The notes under the pieces were generated by a model that was given only the letters and a program-made list of their open reading frames with translations, did not search any database and had not been told where the DNA came from. From positions 48,374 through 112,373 of the forward strand of contig VTPC01000463.1 of NCBI GenBank assembly GCA_011009095.1: a stretch of 64,000 bases of DNA. The letters run 5' to 3'. The position numbers and the translations under genes were made by a program. The stretch comes from Ignelater luminosus. Taxonomy: Eukaryota > Arthropoda > Insecta > Coleoptera > Elateridae. Below are positions 48,989-60,209 of the stretch, in pieces (position 1 is the first letter of the stretch; every line of letters starts with the position of its first letter).

Positions 48989-49351
48989 AAAAGCATAAAA
49001 TCCCTACACTATGCACTGGGAGTGTAGTGCCATGATCAATCAATGTAGCTTGTTCATTCAGGAAATTAGTTAATTAGTTCCTGAAAATGTGAGCTTTATT
49101 TGCTGCTCTTTTCGTATTATGCTCTAACCAATCTTAAAATAAGTGCCACATTTAAAAGTAAAATATATAACCCTGAACCCTGTGCCAACTGCTACTGAAC
49201 ACAAGCAAATGTGAGTGGCACATAAGAAACTGTTGTTTGACTCTCTATCCCATATCTACTCCTCCTCCTCCCTCTAAGGCCCTCCTTAATTCTTCACCAT
49301 GAAAGCTCTGAAAATGTCCAGGTTTGAGAAGTTGGCAATCCTACATGTGTG

Positions 49352-50760
49352 TTCAACAGTCATTCAAATTTGGGCTTAGGAAAGGTCAATCCATAATAGT
49401 AATCCCACAGCAATCCTTGCCATACATGGTTGGACATTGCTTTTAAACCCCATAAAATGTGCAGTCTGTTTTTATCCTGCTTGTCAGTGTACTGTTAGTA
49501 GTTATTATGTATGGTGTGTCCCATTTTCATTGTATTCATAGGGTATCTCAGTTACTATAAGAGATAGAGTAATGGGATTTGCAACATACTGACCTGACTT
49601 TTCAAGCCAAACTCATTGGTGAAAACAAAATTTTGCTTTTTGTTTTTGAGTTATAGGAAAAAATTCGAAATTTCTCATTTTCTTCAAAGTGCTGTCATTC
49701 TCTTACTATTGACATAATGAAAATGGTTACCATTTCATTAGCAGAATCTAACCATGTATTTAAAATTCCATGGCCACCAATGATTCTCAGTTAGAAGCAG
49801 AACTTGAATTTTTTAAAATGGAATTCATAGTTAGTTTAGTCATCATTGAAAAGAGAATTTAAAGAGTTTTATGGTTTGATACATTTATTTCTAAAAATCC
49901 CAAAGATATTGCCAAAAATACATGTGACACTCAAAATTTAAACATAGTAGGCTGCAAAAACAAAAAGTGGCATTCTATAGACACAAATTCTATATTTTAA
50001 AGATCTTTACTAACATTAAGAGTGATGAAATAAAATAATAATCAACAGAAAATTAAAATCACACTCAGGAACTGTAACTTTGTAATTATTTTGTATGCAA
50101 ATTAAAATTAAAGTATTTTTTAGAAAATCAGTTTTGATTATTAATTATTACTGTTTGAACCGTCTTCCATTGTTTCTTAAGCACAGTTCACAATTTTTTT
50201 TGATACCTTTAATAGCATTCAATAAGTGATTTGCTGCACTTACAAAAGAGATTGTTTTAAAACATAGAAGCCTATGAAAACAGAAATAGGTGTGGTGATG
50301 TCATATTGCTATAAGAATAATAATTCTACATTTCTTTTTTAAATATCTTGTGTTGTATTGATTTTATAATCTTCAAATTTTCAGTGTTACTGGTATAAAA
50401 TACTTTCTAGAAACATGTAAAACTTGCATATATTGAATTTCATCAAACGACCCTGGATAGTCTATCTTTCTCATTCATAACCAACAGATTTTTTTATTGA
50501 TCACTTTTTAATTACACTCATTTAAATAAAAACATGTTTTAAGAAAAATTTTTACTCTTTTGTAAATAGATGGTTTAATGTTAATTTGACATTTCTCTAG
50601 CTTAAAATTATAAGGTTGTATGTTACAAACATTTTTGAGAAAAATGGACTGTTGAAACATAACAAATGCAAACACACAATTGTATATTTTCTAAAATCAT
50701 TCTGCATAACACTAGCAGTGCGTAAATATCAAAATATGTGAAAATGGCATACTGCATTTT
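49352..50760. other. Intergenic, repeat-like, no gene
   Basis: About 49495-49720 (GTGTGTCCCATTTTCATTGT, then TTGTTTTTGAGTTATAGG) recalls the block near 36.5 kb. No conserved frame. Confidence 0.4.
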
Positions 50761-50979
50761 AAATCGATTGTTTAAAATAAAACATAAAACTTTGTTTTTT
50801 TGGAATCATTTATTTGGTTTTAAACAATAAACATAGAACCTTGTAACACTAATAATTATATAAAGAAACGATTCATACATAACTTAAATAATACACACTA
50901 TTTGTACCATAACTAAAATAACATATCAAGACTATTTTTGGATTATGTCCATGATATTTAGCTGCACTGTTATGCTTTT

Positions 50980-53340
50980 TGCTTTGCTGTTCCACCTTTT
51001 TTTGTCACACGTGCGTGTTTAAGAGCATGTGGCTTGCTTCTTGAACTATTCTCGTAGCACTTTTAATATCAACTGCCTCAAATTTTTTATCTGCATGTGA
51101 TGTTTTATGGCCAATGTTTAAAAACCCCCTTCTTATTTCAAGAGCTACAATTTATCTATAAGAAACTTGGTTGTAGTTCTAACAGTTGGGTAAAGACTGA
51201 TAATCCAGAAAATTGGGATTTGAATTACTTTATATGGCTTTTTGCTATTTCACTTTTAATAACATATGTAAAAGAGAAACAGGTGAATAATTAAAACTCT
51301 TTCAATCACACTATGTACAGCATCAATCTTTTGTACACAGGAAGTTGAAATTTCAATGTTACTTTTTCTAAGTATTCAGCTTTGTCACAAAGTGGGAAAT
51401 TGCATATGAAACAAGGAATTTCAGTTTTGTGAAACACAACTATTACTCCATAGTGTCAGTTCCTTAATCTCTGTATGATCCTTAACTATTTCTTTCAAAA
51501 TCCTAATCAGGCCACTAGCTATGTCGTTCTCCTTTTGACCCCTCAGGCCAACAACAATAAACTTGAATATTAACTGATAAATGTGCTGTAAGATTATAAA
51601 CTGACATTTTACTTTTATAATAAAATGATGAAATTTCAGCTTTGGGGCATGTCAAGACATTTTGTGTTTCTTGCTTCTTCTTTTGATTTTGTGTGGTTTA
51701 GGTATTCCTGGTCTGTATTAAGTTCATTTTCCTTGGAAGTCTGAAGCTTATTTAATTCACATACATTGCAATGATCCTTTTTAGGTTTATGAAATTATAC
51801 AGTGTGTCCACATTTCGATGCTCACTATTGGGATCTCGGAAATTGTAAGAGATACGAAGTCGGTTAAATTAGAAAAGATTTGGCTATTTTGGAGATCAGT
51901 TTACTTATGCTTTTGTTTTTTCAGAAAAGTTCACGGCTTACTAGATATTTGCTAAAAACGAAATTATCTTATTTTTTAAAAGTGAAATATCTCAGGAAAG
52001 AGCAAAGATAGAAAAGAACAGCAAAGAGGGTGTTTTAGAGAATTTACTCCGAAGCACAAAAAAATTATTTTCGCAATTGTCTTTTGTTTTACTTCGGCGG
52101 TAAAACGTAAATCCAAATTTTTCTAATGGAATGCCTACTTGATTTCCATATTACTGAACTGCACGGCTTAAATGCTTTTCAGTGATACATGGTTTGACAT
52201 AGCTATTCTTTTGTTTTACTGAGTTATGAAGTGAAAATCATTTTTCATCATAGTGTGCTATGACATCTAACACACCAAGTCGTGGAATTTTATCAAAGAA
52301 ATTCATTTGTTATGCAAAAATTGCTAAAACAAAATAAATATGCTTTTATGGGGCATTAGATGCTTATTTGATGCTATCTGTGAATGCTCAGCAAAGTATC
52401 TTAAAAGTGTATTTTGTTTTGTTTTAGCAATTGTTACATAACAAATGTAATTTCTCTGACAAAACTCGATGATTTTCATATGTTTAAAGCCATGGCACAC
52501 TAAGTGGGAAATGCTTTTTATTTAAAAAAAATAAGATAATTTCATTTTTATCAAATATCTAGTAAGATGTGAACTTTTTTGAAAAAACAAAAGCATAAGT
52601 AAACTGATCTCCAAAATAGCCAAATCTTTTCTAATTTAACTGACTTTGTATCTCTTGCAACTTCCGAGATCCCAATGAATCTTGTTCATTCATTTGTTCA
52701 ACATATAGGCACCTTTCTTTCCTTAACTTTAAATGAATATCTAATAGTTTGCTTTTTCTTTGAATTTTCATTATTTTTGTCTTTATTCTTCTTGTTGGAA
52801 AACATACTTCATGATTAGAACAATAAACATTTTCTTTGCTAATTTATCTAATGAGTAAGTCATTAGAAATCTGTTGGCATTCCTCGTTAGATATAATCAG
52901 ACTATATTGATAAGTACAAATTGTGCAGTCCTTTACTAATTTTATAGATCTTGCTGCCACAACTTTGTTTTGTGATGAAATATATTCTTCTTGTTCTCTT
53001 TTAGTTTTTTGGATGTTAGATTTCCATTTCTCCAGGCATCTTCAAAACATGATAAAAGGTAAAGTAGCAGAAGATTATCATTATTTGTAACACTGTCGTG
53101 ATTCTTATCTGGAAACTGAAGAACGATCAGCACAATGCTTGGAATTATCTAGTACTTCGTCACTTTCGTAATATATACTATTATAACACCAAAAATAACA
53201 TACCTTATTCAAAACTACATACTTAACCGCAATTCTTAAGTTACCTATGCTCATCTTCATTTTCCTCATCTTCTTCTGGTTGCCATTCATGGTCTTTACA
53301 TGAATCATAACCATCTTCTTGATCACTGTCACTCATTTAT
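50980..53340 (-). pseudogene. Transposon-like uncharacterised insect gene, broken and split by a foldback MITE
   Basis: On the minus strand an apparent start at 53340 gives MSDSDQEDGYDSCKDHEWQP and an acidic stretch, ended by a GTAACT donor-like site. Further on come KREQEEYISSQNKVVAARSI, KDCTICTYQYS and SNEECQQISNDLL. After the foldback insertion (51800-52676) come HKPKKDHCNVCELNKLQ, TKSKEEARNTKC, SSFYYKSKMSVYNLTAHLSV, QVYCCWPEGSKG and, near 51130, a degraded FLNIGHKTSHADKKFEAV. These blocks match in order an insect protein family with a C-x2-C site and a Y-K-x-K-x-x-V-x-N-x-T motif that appears in many copies and is thought to be transposon-derived; I do not know a proven function. Several stops and shifts are present. 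Ends are uncertain. Confidence 0.6.
51800..52676. mobile_element. Foldback MITE (CAGTGTGTCC family), copy lacking its right tip
   Basis: The left end at 51800 (CAGTGTGTCCACATTTCGAT) follows TA at 51798-51799. The sequence follows the 20362-21262 copy closely throughout. The right arm stops at CCGAGATCCCAAT (52676), about 34 bases before the expected tip. It interrupts a transposon-like pseudogene after its KPKKDHC block. Confidence 0.82.
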
Positions 53341-53464
53341 CATGTAATTAACATAATTAAAAGAATAGCAATTATGTTAAAATACGCTTTAAAGAAATGG
53401 AGTGCTAAGTCTCCATTTTTAATGGTATGTGATGAAGTGTAAAGTTGTATTCTTCTAGTATGTT

Positions 53465-53710
53465 GTAACATAGAACTTTGTGATTTCATACAGTTAATTC
53501 AATTTATGTACAAGGTACTAAGTAGAACATATAACTTTGTTTTAGCAAAATAAACTTTTGACAACGTAGAACTTTTTATTCTTGTTCATATAACCAGTTA
53601 TAATTGCCTAATAAAACTGAAATAGAAATTAAAAAATTGTGTTTTCCATAGAACTTTGTGATGTTAATAACTCTTCTAGTGAAAATTTTGTAACATAGAA
53701 ATCTTTTAAT
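53465..53710 (+). repeat. Repeated CATAGAACTTTG words
   Basis: Copies or near copies of AACATAGAACTTTGTGAT occur at about 53470, 53533, 53568, 53648 and 53692, and at about 50770 and 50828 on the other side of the broken transposon-like gene. They are direct repeats about 13-18 bp long, perhaps sub-terminal repeats of that element. Confidence 0.5.
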
Positions 53711-54256
53711 GTTAAGCCAGCGATTTGTCTTGTTGACAGCTTTAATTCTTAATTGTATATTGTGAGAGAGAATGAAGAATGTTTTATTATTATTGTATCA
53801 CTTGTCACTCATAAGCATATCTTGTTATTGTTGAGATTAGTATAAGCTGTTTCTAGTATTTTCACAAAAAAAACAACAAAGGTCATTTTGTTAACATTTA
53901 CTAGATGCAATTAGCAACAATGCTAGTTAGTTTAAGTATGAAATCATCAAAGAGTGAAATATATTATCTTTGCAATTTTGAAAGATTGGTTGAGATTAGT
54001 TGAGATATAAGTGAATTGGAACATTCCAAAGCAAAAGTGTCAATCACTTTTAATTTTCCTTATCAACATCTCAAAATATTTCCAGTAAATAATTTGTAAA
54101 TGAAATCACTTTGTGGAAAAATTGAAAAGTAAATAAAAGTCAATTTAATATCAATTATGTATATGAATTCACCAAACAATTAAATACTTAATTACCAGAA
54201 ATTAACAAATTACATCATACATCACAACAATCTACATACATGGAATATTTCGTTGA

Positions 54257-57135
54257 TTATGAAGTGGTGCAACCTGGAGAACCCTCCAAATCATCAGAGT
54301 CTGCCTCGCTATCTACACCATCGCTATTAGAAGAGCTGGAAGAATCGCTGGACGAATGTAAATTTTCAAAACCAGCAAAATAATGAGAACCATCCACACC
54401 AGTTCTCTAAAAATTATTTACCTTTAAGCACTCAGCATGTAGAATATTAAAATAAACAAAACCTACATGAATCCTATTAGAACTGCGCAAATGCCGCCAT
54501 AAAATCCACAACATTTGGCTTTCGCTAAGTTCGCCAGATGTATAATTGCCCCTTGCCTTACAATTTGTTTTGATTGTTTCTGATAGGCCATTCATAAGAG
54601 GATCTTTTTCACAAGAAGGCACCCAAACTTTGATATCCCAATCCAATCCGCTTGTACATAAAAATGGTAGTTGAGGGTGAGGCTCCAGACAATTCACCTA
54701 TGGTAATAAAAACATTAGTAAGAAATTATCAAAATTATTAATTTCATACTTACAACACCACTATCATCAGCCAACATCCAATTGACTATAGCTTCGGTGT
54801 TCTTTTCCCAAATATAAATATTGCCACAATCAGAACCACTGATTACAAATTCAGACTTTGGCCCAAAGTAGTTTACACCTTTAATGGTAGCTCCATTACG
54901 ATGGCCCTGGTACTGATGAACAAATGAGCCTGGAGTACCATTCACATCAAATATATAAATGTCATCATCATTATAGGATGCTAATATCTCAGATCCATTA
55001 TGATTGTACAGAGCACATGTTACATGAAGACCTATATGATCGTCAGACTTAAAAAGAAAACAAATTTAGTTAGTTATATTGCAGCATTGAACACAAGAAT
55101 TACCTGAACTTTCTTTGGATAATAAGTGTTGAGTGGTGGGGTATCAGTGCCACATTTACGTTGATCGTATGTACGAACAATATGATCACGTCCACTAACG
55201 CAGAATTCATAACTATTTAATGGATGAGCACTTATACTATATAAGGGAACTTCACGACGATCTGACATTATGGTGATAATCCTAATGGAATAGATGTTAA
55301 AACAGAATTGAAATTTCGCTTACATATGTTTTAAATGTAAAAATTAATATATTTGTTTTTATGTATCTTTTAACTGGTGTCACACAAAGACGTATCAAAC
55401 TCGGAAATGATTAATGTACTTGTTATCTTTCTACTAAAACAATTTATTGATCTGGGATGCAAGTTGAAAGATTGAAATGCACTTGCAGTAATCTACTCAG
55501 GTAAACGAGGTACAAAATAGACCACAATGTTTTTTAGTTAGTAATGTGTACATTACAGAGGAAACTTATTGACAAGCAGTCATTTTGAGTTTCTTGGAAT
55601 TCAGAGAACATGTGACTTACCATCTCAACGTCTTGGCTTGACTCCAGTCTCTTTTTCTTGAACACACTGTATAAATCTTACCTATCAGGTTTTGAATTAC
55701 GAACATCATGACTAAAGACTACTCCATCTTCACCAGCACTCAACAACACTTGAGGTTGATTATGTAATATAGTTAATTTATGACAAGCTCCTCGATGGCA
55801 ACCCAATTTGCGGGTACTTCGCAAACCTTCTTGAACTGACACTTGTGCAAGGCGCACCTTAAAAACATCGAAATGTTAATGTTTAACATTACTTTCAAAT
55901 AAACTTGTCTATACCTGGCCATCTCTAGCACAAGTAGCAATATGTAGGTCACCACTGAGAGGCAAAAATTTACTTTGGAACACATTCCCCCTATGCTTAG
56001 TATCAAAGCTTAAAAGGGGAGTTCCATATTTCCAATCCCAAATGACAACTTTTAAATCGTCTGAGCCACTGGCTAGTAATGAGCCATTAGGATGGAAATT
56101 CAAACTATTAACACAGCCATCATGTTTATCTAATTTATACATTAATTCTAAGCGCTGGACGCAATGCAGAGACCCGTAACAACGTCTTTGAAACAGTTCA
56201 GAGCTTTGCTTTTTAGAACTATATCCAATCTGTCGATTTATTAATTCAGGAACCATAAACCAATTGTGTTTAGGCTTTTCCTTCTTTAAAACCGCAAGCT
56301 CTTCAAGATCTGATTCGGTCTCTGTGTCATGTATCACAGTTGAGGAAGAACTTTCCATTTCTGATGTTTCTGACAACATATCAAACTCAGAATCACTACG
56401 ATTCCTTGACGGTTCTGAACAAGCTGGATCTTCACTATAAAAATATAATTGTGTTTAAAACATATAAAAACGTTAAAATCTGACAAACTTATGATAATTA
56501 ATAACCTTATCGTTCAAAGGACACTAGATAATTATAATTTATGAAATTAAAAAATTCAATAAAGGAAGAATATCTTATCACCAATGATTCGCCTAAGTGG
56601 AATAAACCGTGTAATAAAAGAATTTACAAAATAAAATTTTTATGACCTCAAAAACATGTACATGTGTTCCTATGATCAGCAGTGAAATAAATAATGTATA
56701 ACAGTAACTTCATGAAGAAATTTAGGAATTTATACCTATTTGTTGTAAAATTCTATTCGAACATATGTATGCATCTTCAGTCACTTACTTGTCATTATCA
56801 TTAGCGCTTGAACGAGTAGAATCATCTTCCAGAAAGCTGTTTCTATAACTCCGAGATCTAGAGTTTTTAGCTCTTGGAAAGCCACTATCACTCGTGCTAG
56901 TACTTGTGGCAGCAGACTCCTGTTCAGTGTTGCTAGGTGATTCTGTTTCTGGTTCGGTGTTACTTGAAGAACTGCTGTCTTTACTGCTTGAGGATTGTTC
57001 AGCTTTTTCTACTGTATGTTCACCAGTTTTTAAACGTTTTGGTTTGTCCCCTCTTTCCATCAATTGCAAAATAAAAGTGGCTGGATCCCCGCTCCTTCTA
57101 ACGTCATCTTCTGCTTCAGACATATTTTCATCCAT
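54257..57135 (-). CDS. Dcaf8: DCAF8, WD40 substrate receptor of CUL4-DDB1 ubiquitin ligase
   Basis: Seven coding exons: 57135-56789, 56434-55915, 55857-55682, 55281-55104, 55047-54754, 54697-54467, 54406-54257. All have GT-AG borders, and they sum to 1896 bases (631 residues and stop). The N-terminus is Ser/Glu-rich and disordered (SSSSKDSSSSSNTEPETES). WD repeats begin at HDGCVNSLNFHPNGSLLASG with DDLKVVIWDW, then HIATCARDGQVRLAQ, LLSAGEDGVVFSHDVR (a D-V-R DDB1-contact type box), HPLNSYEFCVSGRDHIVRTY with DQR, SEILASYNDDDIYIFD, FVISGSDCGNIYIWEK and FLCTSGLDWDIKVW. The tail is acidic (SSSDSSSSSNSDG). Order and spacing match DCAF8 (human about 597 residues). Known role: it recruits substrates to CRL4 for ubiquitination, shuttling between nucleus and cytoplasm. 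Start: first ATG after an ATTTTTAG acceptor. Confidence 0.95.
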
Positions 57136-57486
57136 TTTTGTTCTAAAAATAAAAGCAGAGAAAGCGCAATTAAATTGATAGTATTGGCTTTGATGACAAG
57201 TTTTGATGTTATGATCTCTTTATTAATTACTTTAAGGCACAATCACGTACACTTAAAACATATAAATTGGTCTTTGCGTATTTCTAGGTAACTCAAACAA
57301 AACTACACAAAACACTTGCTAATCAAGTACTTGCTTTACTGTCAAAATATCAACAAATGTTAAATATGCAAAAGAAAAAGATGTTCTCATACGTCTGCGC
57401 AAACCGTAGACAAAAACCACAAAAACCTATTACAGAACTATGCAAAGCATACAAGGCAGTTTTATGTAATTTAAGCAGGAACTCAC

Positions 57487-57574
57487 TCGGTCACGTTTAT
57501 CGACTCTAGTTTGTAGATGACGCTTATTGAAGAGAACTTTTTGGTACTTTACGGCGACTTGGTACAGGGCGATT
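57487..57574 (-). other. Probable 5' untranslated exon of DCAF8
   Basis: On the minus strand the stretch lies between a TTTCAG acceptor (57575-57576) and a GTGAGT donor (57486-57481). The first coding exon starts after an acceptor at 57143-57144, so a spliced leader is required, and this is the nearest fitting piece. Less AT-rich than its flanks. Confidence 0.45.
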
Positions 57575-58324
57575 CTGAAATAAATTAAACAGTGAAAGTA
57601 AAGAAAATAAAAAAAAAGCTATAGCTCGTATGTTTTTGTAGAATCCAAAGTAGGCTTTGATTTTACCATATTTCTGCATTGTACAACAAACATACAACAA
57701 ATTCAAAGTCACAACTCATGTATATTTTATAATAAAAAGAAAAACAACACAAATGACAAGTTTTCAACCTACAAATTTTATTTAGTAACTTTTAATGAAA
57801 CTTCATACTTCACTGTTATAAAGATATATATCAAGGCCAACTCTAAATTCTGTAATATAGAAACGCACCTATACCTGCTAAATTTTTGTCATGTTGATAA
57901 CAATACCTTGTAAACACTAGAGTTTTTCATTGAGAAATGTTGGTAGTATCAAACAGATTGTTTGTTTTTATTTGAAATCAGCAGAGGTTAGATTGCCATT
58001 TAAAACAAGAACACATGTCTGAGTTGCACTCTAGAAAAAGGAGAAATCTATTAGATGCCAAATTAAAAATATCAGTTTTAAAATGCTAAGAACAATTTTT
58101 AGAATTAAACCCCAAATGTCACTCGAAGACTCGAGACTATGTTTGATGTACGGTAAGGTTTATATTGAAAAAATCACATTGTTAACAAAAATTACTTTTA
58201 TTATTGGATTGGCAAACAAGTAATTTATAAATTATAACATAATAGAAAATTTAAAAAAAAAATGCAAGATACCAAAATAGGGAGAAAGAAAAGAAGCATT
58301 TGGTTTAATAAATATTAATTAAGG

Positions 58325-58483
58325 GAAGAATTATCAAGGGAAATTTTCAATAAGTTAAGATTAGGGAAGATTTGTACTTTAAATAGCTTACTAGAACACG
58401 TTAAAACAGAAGTAAACTATGCTGGATCTAGAGCATTACTACATAGAATTATTTCGGATGTTGGCTTTCGGTACAAAAAATAA
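58325..58483 (+). pseudogene. Transposase-like N-terminal fragment in the left palindrome arm
   Basis: The frame reads EELSREIFNKLRLGKICTLN, SLLEHVKTEVNYAGSRALLH and RIISDVGFRYKK, then a stop. The layout (helical segment, L-H-R-I-I, then G-F-x-Y-K-K) resembles the helix-turn-helix front end of IS630/Tc1-like insect transposases just before the R-x-x-L-x-E-x-P/D segment. The assignment is inference. The inverse copy in the other arm keeps the same frame. Confidence 0.5.
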
Positions 58484-58942
58484 ATAACAGAAAAATCTTG
58501 TGTCAATAACATGCTATTAATGTAAAAATCAGATTCCTTCGGAAATATCTACAATATCTAAATTCTCGTGAAAAATTCCAAACTCTGATGAAGACATGGC
58601 TGGGGATAAACCATAATCTTCTTCTTTATATGCTAACTGAAATTTACGTTGGAATTTACTCTAATTTTTTTCTTCCTGCTGGAAGCTATTCAATTTCCAG
58701 TAGACTGCAGCTTGTTAGCTTATTGTGCTACTCCCATTAGATTATTGTTCTTTGCTTTTCATTCAAAAACCTTCTCATATTTTAAAGTTACATTTGTTAT
58801 TTGTGTATTATTTGGAATAAAAATTTATTTTTCGTGTTCATTACTTCAATATGAATTGCAATGAAAATGATTTGCACATAAAAACAAATTTCCTGCATTT
58901 TAACATAACTTATACATTTGTTTGACAGAAAGTTCTCTAGTG

Positions 58943-59343
58943 CAGTGTTGCCAATATTTTATCCTTCAAAGTGCCAGTTCCGTTTCGTCAAAGCGCCAAA
59001 CAGCGCCATCTGAGATGGAAAAAGCGCCATATTATGCACCAATTCAAATTTCGGTAAAATTGTCATTTAAACAACATCACGTACATTCTCACTTCTTTTA
59101 CGAGAGGGCACTACCGTCGAATACCACTTCGAATTGCACATATATTAAGTTTCCTTGCAGAACTTGTATTGCTGAGATGCAATACAACTAAAATAGTTAT
59201 TATATTTTAAAGTCAAACAGGTCTAAATTTAAACAAGTTTTAAGCGCCAAAAAATGCACCAAGCGCCAACAAGAACTTTTGCATGCCACGATTATTCCGC
59301 AAAACGCCAGTTTGGCGGAAAATCGCCATTGTTGGCAACACTG
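58943..59343. mobile_element. hAT-type MITE, 401 bp, inside the palindrome
   Basis: The tips are CAGTGTTGCCAA and its inverse. The flanking octamers are CTCTAGTG (58935-58942) and TTTTAGTG (59344-59351), six of eight the same; the matching place in the other arm reads the empty-site version (TTCTAGTGAGAAATTT). Sub-terminal AGCGCCA words recur at both ends (three on the left, about four on the right). Non-coding. Confidence 0.85.
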
Positions 59344-60052
59344 TTTTAGTGAGAAATTTGTAATTAGAACTAGTGACACCAACATAAATAAGTTTGGGGT
59401 ATAACAGTGCATCCAAGATCCAATTATAAATCCCTAGAAATTTCAGATGCACTGTTATACCCCAAATTTAATGTTGGTGTCATTATTTCTAGTTACAAAT
59501 TTCTCACTAGAAAACTTTCTGTCAAACAAATGTATAAAAGTTATGTTAAATGCAGTAAATTTGTTTTTATGTGTAAATTATTTTCATTGCAATTCATATT
59601 AAAGTAATGATTAATGAACATGAAAAATAAATTTCTATTCCAAATAATAAACAAATAACAACGGTAACTTTAAAATATGAGAACATTTTTGAATGAAAAA
59701 AGAATTTCAAATTTAGTTTAGTTAGATTTAGATTAAACATATTAGTTAAATATATGACTAATTAATTAACAATAAACCAAAGAACAACAAAAATCTAATG
59801 AGAGTAGCACAATAAACCAACATGCTGCAGTGTTCTGGAAATTGGATAGCTTCCAGGAAGAAAAAACAGAACAGATTCCGACGTAAACTTCAGTTGGCAC
59901 ATAAAGATTATTGTTGTTAATCTCCAGCCATATCTTCATCAGAGTTTGAAATTTTTCACGAAAATTTAGATATTATAGATATTTTCGAAGGAATCTGCTT
60001 TTTGCATTTATAATATGTTGTTGTTGACACAAGATTGTTCTGTTTTTTATTT

Positions 60053-60209
60053 TTTTTGTATCAAAAGCCAATATCCAAAATAATTCTATGTAGTAATGCT
60101 CTAGATCCAGCGTAGTTTACTGCTGTTTTAACGTGTTCTAGTAAGCTGTTTAGAGTACAAATCTTCCCTAATCTTAACCTACTGAAGATTTTCCTCGATA
60201 ATTCTTCCC
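60053..60209 (-). pseudogene. Transposase-like N-terminal fragment in the right palindrome arm
   Basis: Minus strand: EELSRKIFSRLRLGKICTLN, SLLEHVKTAVNYAGSRALLH, RIILDIGF, stop, YKK. This is the inverse copy of 58325-58483. A CGG/TGA-type change has put a stop before YKK. The two copies differ at about eight residues yet keep the same frame. Confidence 0.5.

Larger units (their letters stand above)
46773..49343. mobile_element. hAT-superfamily element with perfect 8-bp target duplication
   Basis: CATGTGTG stands on both sides (46765-46772 and 49344-49351). The tips are TAGGGTTGTCAAC on the left and the inverse of TAGGATTGCCAAC on the right, followed by looser inverted similarity (TC-GGGTTTACAAG against CTCAAACCTGG). 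An 8-bp duplication with this tip identifies a hAT insertion. No hAT transposase is readable. The 2571-bp element carries a foldback element (47712-48325) and a LINE fragment (48401-48988). The perfect duplication suggests a fairly young insertion relative to its neighbours. Confidence 0.85.
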
